A stretch of DNA of 64,000 nucleotides from Elusimicrobiota bacterium (lineage in GTDB: Bacteria > Elusimicrobiota > Elusimicrobia > UBA1565 > UBA9628): the NCBI GenBank assembly GCA_016191335.1, contig JACPOW010000099.1, forward strand, positions 3,541-67,540, in the 5' to 3' direction. Below are positions 45,447 to 54,163 of this stretch, one piece after another. Each line of letters begins with the position of its first letter. Position 1 is the first letter of the stretch. The notes beneath the pieces were generated by a model. That model worked only from the letters and a program-made list of their open reading frames with translations, had not been told where the DNA came from and did not search any database. Both the position numbers and the translations under genes were made by a program.

Positions 45447-46246
45447 AGGCGCGGCGAGGCCCGCTCGGCGTCGATGCCGATCCGGCGGCTCATCTTCGAC
45501 GGCTCGACGGGGCGCGTCGCGGCGTCGGCGGGGGCGCGCACCGCGAACGAGAGGTGGTCGTCGCCGGCGACGGCGCGGGTGAGGGTCTTCGCCTGCTCCG
45601 GGCTCACCCTCAATTGGACGGTCGCCCACTCCTCGTTGCCCTCGGGCGGGGCGGCGCGCAGGACCGCGAGGTCCTGCATCACGGTCAGCGCCGTCAGCTC
45701 GGACTTCCCGCCGGCCTTGTAGCCCTGGCGCGCGACGATGACGTCGACGCGGTCTCCGGCGGAGAGGAACTCCTGCTGGTCGGGGTAGACGAGCACGGCC
45801 AGGCCGCGCTGGTCCTTCTCCAGGACGGGAGCCGCGGGCGGCGGCGCCTTGCGCGCGAGCGGGTCGGGGCCGGCGGAGAGCTTGTTCAGGAACAGCCGGT
45901 CCTCGCGCTCGACGGCCAGCGCCGCGACCTGCGCCTCCTCGGGCGACAGCGCCAGCGCGACCAGGCCGGTGCCCTCGGACCAGTCGTTCTTGACGCGGAG
46001 GACCTCGGCGCGGGAAGACAGGTGCTCGGAGCGGATGTCGCTCGTGGCGTCGGCGCGCGGGGTCTCGACCATGATCAGGACCTCCACTGCGTCGCCGGGC
46101 GCCAGGAACTGGGTCTGGCTCTTGTCGATGGCGAGGCTGAAGGCGCGCTTGCCCGCCGGAGGCTCGTAGGCGGCGAGGGGGTCCGCCGGCGGGGCGGGGC
46201 GGCAGGCGGCGAGGAGGGCGGCGAGCAGGATCGCGCGGGTCATCAT
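45443..46246 (-). CDS. Lipoprotein with two RcpC/CpaB-like (SAF-related) repeats
   Basis: Lipobox LLAALLAAC; duplicated pattern 'FLAPGDAVEVLIMVETP...VLRVKNDW...LALSPEEAQVAALAVERED' and 'FLSAGDRVDVIVARQ...DLAVLRA...LRVSPEQAKTLTRAVAGDD'. Confidence 0.65.
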   Translation of the reverse strand: MMTRAILLAALLAACRPAPPADPLAAYEPPAGKRAFSLAIDKSQTQFLAPGDAVEVLIMVETPRADATSDIRSEHLSSRAEVLRVKNDWSEGTGLVALALSPEEAQVAALAVEREDRLFLNKLSAGPDPLARKAPPPAAPVLEKDQRGLAVLVYPDQQEFLSAGDRVDVIVARQGYKAGGKSELTALTVMQDLAVLRAAPPEGNEEWATVQLRVSPEQAKTLTRAVAGDDHLSFAVRAPADAATRPVEPSKMSRRIGIDAERASPRL

Positions 46247-46247
46247 G

Positions 46248-49200
46248 CTAGAACTGGAAGGTCAAGGTGGTCCCGAAGGCGAAGGCGACGAAGTCCTCCT
46301 CCTTGAGGAAGCGGTGCCACAGGCGCTGCGCCGAGCCGTTGAGCGTCATGCGCAGGTTCTTGGCGATCTCGTAGTCGCCGCTGGTGTTCAGGGAGAAGAG
46401 CTTCGAGTTGTCGGCGACGGTCACCGGCGAGCGCCGCTGGGCGAGGGAGGCGGAGGTCGTCCAGATGATGCGGTTGGTGAACAGGAGGGGCTTGGCCGAG
46501 CCGGGCAGGCGCAGGCCCGCGGGCAGGGCCAGGTCGGCGCGAACGAGCACGCTCGGCGTGATGACCTCGACGTCCTGGGTCTTCACGCCGGTGCCGAGCT
46601 TGGTCGTGTCCTTCGCGTAGTCCACCTTCGGCGTGATCCGGAACTTGCGGATGGCGAAGGTCACCTGCGTCGTGATGTCCTCGTGCTTCGTCTCCTGCGT
46701 GTTCGCGGCGATGCGCAGGTCCTTGTTCTTCGACGCGCGCTGGTTGTAGCTGAGCAAGGTCTCGTACCGCTTGACGACGATGGTGCGCAGGTCGGTGCCG
46801 AAGGCGTCCTCGGTCTGGAGCGTGGAGCCGACGTTCTCCGTCGTGCGCTTGGAGTACTTGAAGTTCATCTGGGTGCTGGCCATCCACCGTTCGGAGAACC
46901 AGAGCTGCTCGAGCTGGGAGATGCTCACGACGGCGTCGGGCAAGGTCCGCGAGATCGTCTTGGACGGCGTGCCCGTCACCTCGTTGCGCTGGACGCTGAG
47001 CACGTAGTTGTTCGACAGCGACAGCGAGCGCCACGCGGCCTTGCGCCCGCGCAGGTCGTAGCCGTCGAGCGGCGACCAGCGCTGCGTCGAGTTCCAGGTG
47101 TCGCGCAAGGTCAGGTTGACGCGCTGGGCGACGGGGTTCGACGGCCGCAGCGGGGTCCGGACCCAGAGCGCCTTCTGGGTGGAGATGTCCTTCTCGACCT
47201 GGTTCCACACGTCGCCGTCCTGGAGTTGGTAGCCGGAGATGATGTTGACCGAGCGGAACAGCTTGGTCTTCGGGAATATGTCGCTGATCTGGATCGGAAG
47301 GCTCACCGACGCGTTGGCCGAGCGGTTGACGGTCTTGATGTCGCCGGGCGTGAACACGTAGGTGGAGCCGGCCAGGACGAAGGTGGAGACCGACAGGATG
47401 TTGTTCTCGATCGTGTCGATCTGGTAGTTGACCTGCGGGTTCAGCCAGCTCAGCAGTCGGTAGTTCGACGAGAAGCCCGCCGACTGGGAGAACGACTTCG
47501 GATAGCGGGTCGAGACGGGCGTTACGCCCGTCGAGTCCACGCGGCTCTCGGTGACCTTGGTCATCGACCACGACGGGTTGAAGGAGGAGCCGGCCCACGG
47601 GGTGAAGGTCATGCGCAGGCCGTACGAGTTCGTGCGCTCGGCGGTGTCGAAGTTGCCGGGGCTTCGCTTGACGACCGGGTCGTCGAAAGTCACGTCGAAG
47701 CGGGTGTGGCCGGCGTTGGCGTCGATGGTCCGCGGCAGGAACCGGCTCTGGGAGGGCACGCCGTACTGCATCGTCCCGCTGTAGGTCTGGCGGTCGTCGA
47801 GGCGCGTGAGCAGGTCGTACTCGATCCGGTTGCGCGTGTGGGACAGGTTCAGCCGCGGGTACGCGCCGTAGGAGATGTTGCCCTGCGCCGAGCCGACCCA
47901 GGTCGTGACCTTGCCCTGCTGCAGGAGGTTGACGAGGTTGGAGAGGTTGCCCGTCTGCACGGTGCTCGGCGTGTCGGTGATGTGGCGGTTGATGCTGAAG
48001 GTCATCGGGAACCACGCCAGGCGCGTCAGGTTCAGGTAGCTCGCGTCCTCGGTGTTGTCCTGGTTCGAGACGACCGAGGTCGGGGTCTGGAAGTTCCGGT
48101 CGATCGAGCGGTGCTTGAGCCCGAACGTGCCCCACCCGGGCGCCTCGAAGTCGGCCTGGACCTTCTTCGCGGTGCCGACGCGCGTCACGGGGTTCGCCAC
48201 GTGGATCTCGTTGAGGAACACGGCGCCGTCCACGGTCGCGCCGGCCCTGTTGTAGATCCCGGCGACGAGTTGGCCGACCTGCTGAAGGCTGGGGTTGCCG
48301 CTCGACACGACGACGCTGCCCGGGACGTCCGCTTTCCACCCGTCCATCACCGAGTCGCCGTTCCGGTCCGTTTGCTTCACGCGGATCTTCTTCCAGCCGG
48401 TGAAGGTGATGGGGACCTGCACCTCGAAGTAGTCCCGGTCGGAGCCGGCCCGGAGGAAGAATACCTTGTTGCCCGTGGTATCGACCCCGGAGGCATTCCC
48501 GAAGAAGAGGAAGTTGAAGTCGCTGTGCTGGCTGATGTCGATCGCGCGCGAGAAGACGCGCTTGGTGTAGACGGTCGTCCCGGCGGCCAGGTTGGCGTAT
48601 CCGAGTTGGAGAGCCTGCTCGGAAAGGTTCTTCGTGTTCGACTGCTTCTGGAGGGTCGAGAGGCTGCCGTACAGGTCGTTGAACACCTGGGAGGCGTCCC
48701 CCGCGGCGTTGAAGATCGGCGTGTAGGTCGGGTTGTCCACGCTGTTGACCGGCGTGACCGTCAGCGATTCCCCGGCGGCCGATGCGCCCGACCCCGCCAC
48801 GGCCGGGTCGCCCGCGGCGCCGCGCTGCCAGGTGTTTCCGACGACGGCGATGCGCGCGAACTTGATCGCTCCGAACGCCGTGCCCGCGGCGGCCTTGCGG
48901 AGCGTCACCCGCAGGTGCTTGATGTTCGTGAAGCGGTTGATCGTCGCCGTCGAGATGTTCAACGGGATCTGGAAGGTGTGCCAGGTCGTGCCGCCGAAGT
49001 TGATCGTGGTGCGCTGCACGGGGGCGGCGTCGGTCACGTCCCGCAGCTGGTTCCCGGCGGCCGAGGTGCAGTTGGCGCCTCCCGTGCAGAAGTAGCCGAA
49101 GTCGGCGCCGCTGAAGTCGTCGGGATTGAGGAACCCGTTCTTGTTGAGGTCGAAGGTGTCGATGACGCCGTTGCCCGCCCCGTACCGGGCCGTCGGCGCG

Positions 49201-51797
49201 ACGCCGTACAGGAAGCCGATGTCCTCGGCGGGCTGGAGGATGCCGTCGTTGTTCGCGTCCTCCGTCTTCAGCACGCCGAGGCCGTCGGCGTTCTCGTCGA
49301 TGCCGCCCAGGCGGAAGTTGAGCTCGTTGAGGCTGTTGTCGCCCAGCATGACGACCTCGAGGATGGTCTTCTGCGACATGTCCACGCCGGAGACCGAGAA
49401 GGGGAAGACGATCGACACCTCGTCGCCGTTGGCGAGGGGGGCCGCGCCGCCGCCTCCGTACTGGAATTGGAGCACCTTCTGGCTCTCGCCCGAGCCGGCC
49501 TGGGCCCGGGGGTTGATCGCGAGGATGTTGACGTCCTCGGATATCCAGTTGAGCTTGTTCGGCGCGGCCGCCACGGCGCCCGGGTTCGACGCGATCTGCC
49601 ACTGGGAGGCCAAGGTCGGGGCCTGCTCCTCCTGCTTGATGCCCTCCATGTTGTCGATCAGGGCGTACGGGTTGAGGTTCAGGTTCTGCCGGCTCTGCGC
49701 GAACTCTCCGGCCAAGGTCACGATCAGCTTGTCGCCGATCTTGAGGCGTTTGACCCGGGCGTCGAACTCGTAGACGAGCAGGCTCTTCGCGAGCTCGGTG
49801 ATCTGCGGCACCGTCGGCGACTTGGAGCCGGCCTGATACAGGAGGGTGGAGCCGACGGAGTAGCGGCCCTCGGGGCCCCACTCGTGGGACACGCGCGAGC
49901 CGAGCAAGGTGTCGTTGTTGATGTTGGCGAAGGGGGCCACCTCGAATCTCATGTCGATCGTCGACGACGGCCCGATGCGGTCCGGGTTGAAGAAGGTGAT
50001 GAAGCCGGCCTCGTAGTCGATGAAGTAGTCCACGTTGCGGGTCAGCTTCTGGCCGTCGAGGATCACGATCTCGGACTGGACGACGAGGTTGGGCTCGAGG
50101 AAGAAGGTCTTGAAGCGGTAGTTGTACTCGATGCGGAACAGGCGCTTGGAGATCGGGGTCTGGGCGTAGACGTCCGGGTCGGGGGTGGTCGGCGAGGAGC
50201 TGCCGACGGAGAAGGGCTTCTTGAGGCGGAAGATGCCGTTCTCGAAGTCGACCTCGATCGTGTCCGGGTACTTCTGCTGCGGGAGCAGCGCGGAGCCGAC
50301 CTCGACGCGGTTCAGGTCGAGGACGCGCATGATGAAGTTGCCTCGGCCGTTGTCGCGCACGATCTGGTTCTGGCCGATCGAGTAGAACGTCTTCATCTCC
50401 CGGTTGTAGCCCGCCTCGGTGGAGGTGGAGAAGATCGGTATGTCCGAGGCCGTCTTGATGATCTTGAAGCGGTCGGGACGGGCGGGGTTGCTCGTCAAAG
50501 TGTGGCTCGAGGACTGGAAGCGGAGCTGGTTGCCGAAGTTGTCCTCGTAGTCGATGGCGACGACGTACTGGGGCAGGAGCTGGTTGCGGAACTGGATGAT
50601 GCCCTTCGCGTAATCGATCGTGTAGTCCTGCCCGGCGACGAGGGGCAGGAACTTCCCGGTGAAGGTCGAGCTGTCCACGCAGTTCAGGCCCACGCAGACG
50701 ATGTCGTCGGTCACCAAGGTCCGCTCGTTGAGGTTCGTGACGCCGACCTCCTGCTTCGCCAGGAACACGCGCTCTGTGCCGGCGCGGACGGGCAGACGGG
50801 AGGCGTTCCCGAAGGTCACGTCGTAGTACTGGCGGCGCAGGTAGGAGGTGTCCTGCAGGTCGGTGGCGACGAACTGCGAGTTGCCGGTGAACTGCTTGGT
50901 CTTCGTCGTGCCCTTCGTGCGGGAGCCGATGAAGGTGGAGCGGAAGCCCTTGTACTTGACGTCGGCGCGGATGCCGAACAGCTGCTTGTTATAGGAGACG
51001 AACTCCGTCGCGGGCAGCGACAGGTCGATGTCGCCGAAGGAGACGTTCTGGACGACCTCGTTCGGGTCGCCCTGATAGACGACGGAGATGTCCTGCTGGT
51101 TGAGCTTCGTGTCGTCGTAGTCGACGTTGACCGTGATCTTCGGCCCGACCTTGCCCTGCATGCGCAGCTGCAGCTGCTGGTCGATCTCGATGAGGTTCGT
51201 CGTCTGGGCGCGCCCCGTGGTGCGCTGCGAGTTGAGGTAGCGCTTCTCGGAGAAGTTGAAGCCGATGACCTTGCGGCCGGTCACCGACAGGCTGGTGCCG
51301 TAGGTCGGCAGCTCGACCTCGGGAGGCGGCGGCTTGGGGGCGGAGGTCGAGAGGGCGATGTCCGAGCCGATGAGCAGGGGGCCGCCGTCGGGCCCCGTGC
51401 GCTCCTCGCCGGGCTCCTCTCCTCGGTCGACCTGCTCGCGCACGCGCCCGAAGCGGGAGGCGTCGTATTGGACCGGCGTCATGCCGGCGCGCACCTCGCC
51501 GGGGTCGCGGGGCGCCTTCGCGGGCTCGGTCGAGGCGGCGGGGGCCGGGGTCAGGAAGCCGCCGCCCGCGGGACGGTCGAGGAGGCGGAAATCGGCCGCC
51601 GAGCCGCCCGGGAGCGCTTCGACCGAGGGCCCCTCCGCGGGAGCGGGCTTGGACGGCTCGGTCTTCGCGGGCGGCGGAGGGGGGAAATCCGGGTCGTACG
51701 GCGCGCTGAACTGGGCGAGCGCCGGAAGAGAGGCGAGGCCCGCGAAAACCGCGAGCGACGCCACGCCGATGATCCGTCGGATGCGCGTGGAGAGCAA
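46248..51797 (-). CDS. Giant SprA-like outer-membrane beta-barrel protein (1849 aa)
   Basis: Signal peptide MLSTRIRRIIGVASLAVFAGLASLPALAQ (TTG start); 'YNKQLFGIRADVKYKGFRSTFIGSRTKGTTKTKQFTGNSQ...SYLRRQYYDVTFGNASRLP', 'YALIDNMEGIKQEEQAPTLASQWQIASNPG', many amphipathic strands, terminal aromatic FGTTLTFQF. Confidence 0.75.
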   Translation of the reverse strand: MLSTRIRRIIGVASLAVFAGLASLPALAQFSAPYDPDFPPPPPAKTEPSKPAPAEGPSVEALPGGSAADFRLLDRPAGGGFLTPAPAASTEPAKAPRDPGEVRAGMTPVQYDASRFGRVREQVDRGEEPGEERTGPDGGPLLIGSDIALSTSAPKPPPPEVELPTYGTSLSVTGRKVIGFNFSEKRYLNSQRTTGRAQTTNLIEIDQQLQLRMQGKVGPKITVNVDYDDTKLNQQDISVVYQGDPNEVVQNVSFGDIDLSLPATEFVSYNKQLFGIRADVKYKGFRSTFIGSRTKGTTKTKQFTGNSQFVATDLQDTSYLRRQYYDVTFGNASRLPVRAGTERVFLAKQEVGVTNLNERTLVTDDIVCVGLNCVDSSTFTGKFLPLVAGQDYTIDYAKGIIQFRNQLLPQYVVAIDYEDNFGNQLRFQSSSHTLTSNPARPDRFKIIKTASDIPIFSTSTEAGYNREMKTFYSIGQNQIVRDNGRGNFIMRVLDLNRVEVGSALLPQQKYPDTIEVDFENGIFRLKKPFSVGSSSPTTPDPDVYAQTPISKRLFRIEYNYRFKTFFLEPNLVVQSEIVILDGQKLTRNVDYFIDYEAGFITFFNPDRIGPSSTIDMRFEVAPFANINNDTLLGSRVSHEWGPEGRYSVGSTLLYQAGSKSPTVPQITELAKSLLVYEFDARVKRLKIGDKLIVTLAGEFAQSRQNLNLNPYALIDNMEGIKQEEQAPTLASQWQIASNPGAVAAAPNKLNWISEDVNILAINPRAQAGSGESQKVLQFQYGGGGAAPLANGDEVSIVFPFSVSGVDMSQKTILEVVMLGDNSLNELNFRLGGIDENADGLGVLKTEDANNDGILQPAEDIGFLYGVAPTARYGAGNGVIDTFDLNKNGFLNPDDFSGADFGYFCTGGANCTSAAGNQLRDVTDAAPVQRTTINFGGTTWHTFQIPLNISTATINRFTNIKHLRVTLRKAAAGTAFGAIKFARIAVVGNTWQRGAAGDPAVAGSGASAAGESLTVTPVNSVDNPTYTPIFNAAGDASQVFNDLYGSLSTLQKQSNTKNLSEQALQLGYANLAAGTTVYTKRVFSRAIDISQHSDFNFLFFGNASGVDTTGNKVFFLRAGSDRDYFEVQVPITFTGWKKIRVKQTDRNGDSVMDGWKADVPGSVVVSSGNPSLQQVGQLVAGIYNRAGATVDGAVFLNEIHVANPVTRVGTAKKVQADFEAPGWGTFGLKHRSIDRNFQTPTSVVSNQDNTEDASYLNLTRLAWFPMTFSINRHITDTPSTVQTGNLSNLVNLLQQGKVTTWVGSAQGNISYGAYPRLNLSHTRNRIEYDLLTRLDDRQTYSGTMQYGVPSQSRFLPRTIDANAGHTRFDVTFDDPVVKRSPGNFDTAERTNSYGLRMTFTPWAGSSFNPSWSMTKVTESRVDSTGVTPVSTRYPKSFSQSAGFSSNYRLLSWLNPQVNYQIDTIENNILSVSTFVLAGSTYVFTPGDIKTVNRSANASVSLPIQISDIFPKTKLFRSVNIISGYQLQDGDVWNQVEKDISTQKALWVRTPLRPSNPVAQRVNLTLRDTWNSTQRWSPLDGYDLRGRKAAWRSLSLSNNYVLSVQRNEVTGTPSKTISRTLPDAVVSISQLEQLWFSERWMASTQMNFKYSKRTTENVGSTLQTEDAFGTDLRTIVVKRYETLLSYNQRASKNKDLRIAANTQETKHEDITTQVTFAIRKFRITPKVDYAKDTTKLGTGVKTQDVEVITPSVLVRADLALPAGLRLPGSAKPLLFTNRIIWTTSASLAQRRSPVTVADNSKLFSLNTSGDYEIAKNLRMTLNGSAQRLWHRFLKEEDFVAFAFGTTLTFQF

Positions 51798-51927
51798 GTT
51801 GTGGTCTATGATCCCGCCCCCCTGGTATAGCGGGACGGCGCATTAAGGTCGGCGTTCCTTAAATACGCGCGCGCGAGATGTGGGGCAGTATATCGGAACG
51901 ATGTTACGCCGTCAATACGGACGGCCG

Positions 51928-53037
51928 CTATGAGGAAGAGACGGAGGCGTAGGCGTCCTGGTAATCGTCCATCATCCGGCGGACGGTGAACTTCTCCATG
52001 ACGGCGGCGTGCGCCGCCGCGCCGAGGGCGGCGCGGCGCTCGGGGCTCTCGGCGAGGTCCTTCAGGGCCTTGGCCAGGGCGGCCGGGGAGCCGGGGGGGA
52101 CGAGGACCCCGGTCTTTTCGTTCACGACGACCTCGGGCACGCCGTCGACGGCGGAGGCGACGACGGGCAGTCCGAGCGCCATGCCCTCGAGCAGGGAGTT
52201 CGGCAGCCCTTCCCACAGGGACGGCAGGCAGGCGATGTCGAAGGCGGACAGCCAGGTGACGATGTCGGGGCGCTCGCCGTACAGCCAGACGCGCTTCTCG
52301 AGCTCGTGCTTGCGGATCTGGGCTTCGAGACGGGGGCGCTCGGGGCCTTCGCCGAGGATCACGCAGCGCAGGTCCGTCTTCTTGAGCCGCGACATGGCCT
52401 CGACGAGGAAGGAGAAGCCTTTCTGCTTGTCGAGGCGGCCGACGGCGCCGACGAGGACGTCGGCGGAGCCGAGCCTCAACTCCATGCGGCGCTTCTGGCG
52501 GTCCACCTTGGAGACCGGCCAGCCGGCGAGGTCCACGCCGTTGCGGATGGTGCGCACCTTGGCGGGGGCGTAGCCGAGGCTGCGCACGAGGTAGTCCCGG
52601 CTCGCGTCGCACTCCGCGATGAGCAGGTCGTCGCGCCCCTTGAGCGCGCGGTCGAGGAGCAAGGTCCAGACCGAGCGGGTGCGGTAGTGCACGCGCGGCG
52701 AGCTGACGAGCTTGAAGGCGAACGGGACCTTGGGCTTGGCCAGGCGGCACAGCTGGATGGCCTGGTACATGACGGCGTGGACGACGTCCGGGCGCAGGCG
52801 GGTGATGACCTCGGCCAGGCGGGCGGCGTCGGCGGGCCGGGGCGTGCCCGTAAGCCCCAAGGTCTCGACGTGCAGTCCCTGCTGCTTGAGCTTGCCCGCG
52901 TAGGGGCCCTCCGGCTTGACGCTGACCACGCCGACGACCTGATGGCGCTTCGGGTCGAGCAAGGTGGCCAAGGTGTACAGCGTCTTCTCCGCCCCTCCCA
53001 CCGTCGTCGACGTGCTGACGAAGAGGATGCGGGCCAA
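51928..53037 (-). CDS. Glycosyltransferase family 4 (GT-B)
   Basis: MARILFVSTSTTVGGAEKTLYTLATLL...VGAVGRLDKQKGFSFLVEAM...PSLWEGLPNSLLEGMALGLPVVASAVDGVPEVV. Confidence 0.92.
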   Translation of the reverse strand: MARILFVSTSTTVGGAEKTLYTLATLLDPKRHQVVGVVSVKPEGPYAGKLKQQGLHVETLGLTGTPRPADAARLAEVITRLRPDVVHAVMYQAIQLCRLAKPKVPFAFKLVSSPRVHYRTRSVWTLLLDRALKGRDDLLIAECDASRDYLVRSLGYAPAKVRTIRNGVDLAGWPVSKVDRQKRRMELRLGSADVLVGAVGRLDKQKGFSFLVEAMSRLKKTDLRCVILGEGPERPRLEAQIRKHELEKRVWLYGERPDIVTWLSAFDIACLPSLWEGLPNSLLEGMALGLPVVASAVDGVPEVVVNEKTGVLVPPGSPAALAKALKDLAESPERRAALGAAAHAAVMEKFTVRRMMDDYQDAYASVSSS

Positions 53038-53038
53038 G

Positions 53039-54163
53039 CTATTTGAAGAAGCGGCGCACCGTTTCGACGACGCGCCCGGCGTCCGCGGCGGACAGCTCCG
53101 CGAACATGGGCAGGGACAGGGCCTCGCGCGAGGCGGCTTCCGTGACCGGCAGGGCCCCGGCCTTCACGCCGAGGGAGGCGTAGGCCGGCTGGAGATGGAC
53201 CGGGGTGGGGTAGTAGACGCCGCAGCCTATGCCGCGGCGGCGGAGATCCTCGGCCAAGGCGTCGCGGCGGTCGGTGCGGAGGGTGTAGAGGTGAAACACG
53301 GGTTTGCTCGATTCGGAGCCCAAAGGCGGTCTCTTGATGGGAAGTCCCGCGAGTCCCTCGTCGTAGATCGCGGCGACCCGTCGCCGCGAGGCCGTCCAGG
53401 CCTCGAGCCTGAGCAGCTTGATCCGCAGGATCGCCGCCTGGACCTCGTCCAACCGGCAGTTGTGGCCGACGCGCACATGGTTGTAGCCGGCCGCGGCGGA
53501 GCGGCCGCAGTTGCGAAGCTCGTTGACCGTGTCGCGCAGCTTCGCGTCATTCGTGGTGATCGCGCCCGCGTCGCCCGCGGCGCCGAGGTTCTTCGTCGGA
53601 TAGAAGCTGAAGGCGCCGAGGTCGCCGATGGAGCCCGTCGGGCGGCCCTTGTAGGTCGCGAGGTGGGATTGGGCGCAGTCTTCGATCACGGCCAGGTTTC
53701 GTGAGCGAGCCAACGACAGCAACGGATCCATGTCGCATGGCTGGCCGAAGATGTGAACGGCGACAACGGCTTTGGTTCTCGGTGTACAAGCGCCTTCCAC
53801 CGACTTCGAATCCAACGTCAAAGTGATCGGATCCACATCCGCGAAGATCGGCTTAGCACCCAATACGGAGACCGCGGTCGCCGTCGCGATGAAGGTGAAG
53901 GACGGCACGATGACCTCGTCGCCGGGGCCGACGCCCGCGGCTTCGAGGGCCAACTCGAGCGCGGATGTCCCGGAATCCACCCCGAGGCTGTACTTGGCTC
54001 CGACGGCTTGCGCGAACTCGGCGTCGAAGGATTTGTTTTCGGGACCCAGGATGTATATTCCTGAATCAAGCACGCGCGCGACGGCCGCCTTCACTTCGGC
54101 GCCGATCTCGGCCTGCTGGCCCTTCAAGGATATGAGCGGGATGTCGACGGCTGTCGCGGTCAA
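53039..54163 (-). CDS. DegT/DnrJ/EryC1/StrS family sugar aminotransferase
   Basis: IPLISLKGQQAEIGAEVKAAVARVLDSGIYILGPENKSFDAEFA, DSGTSALELALEAAGVGPGDEVIVPSFTFIATA, IEDCAQSHLATYKG, FSFYPTKNLGAAGDAGAITTND. TTG start overlapping the upstream TGA. Confidence 0.92.
   Translation of the reverse strand: MTATAVDIPLISLKGQQAEIGAEVKAAVARVLDSGIYILGPENKSFDAEFAQAVGAKYSLGVDSGTSALELALEAAGVGPGDEVIVPSFTFIATATAVSVLGAKPIFADVDPITLTLDSKSVEGACTPRTKAVVAVHIFGQPCDMDPLLSLARSRNLAVIEDCAQSHLATYKGRPTGSIGDLGAFSFYPTKNLGAAGDAGAITTNDAKLRDTVNELRNCGRSAAAGYNHVRVGHNCRLDEVQAAILRIKLLRLEAWTASRRRVAAIYDEGLAGLPIKRPPLGSESSKPVFHLYTLRTDRRDALAEDLRRRGIGCGVYYPTPVHLQPAYASLGVKAGALPVTEAASREALSLPMFAELSAADAGRVVETVRRFFK

Noticed and set aside
46245-51830. 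1861-aa plus-strand ORF spanning the entire SprA-like gene antisense
   Set aside because: Composition (L/V/E/D/G/R-rich, repetitive, no domain motifs) is a typical antisense shadow of a high-GC gene; the minus-strand frame has signal peptide, strand pattern and motifs.
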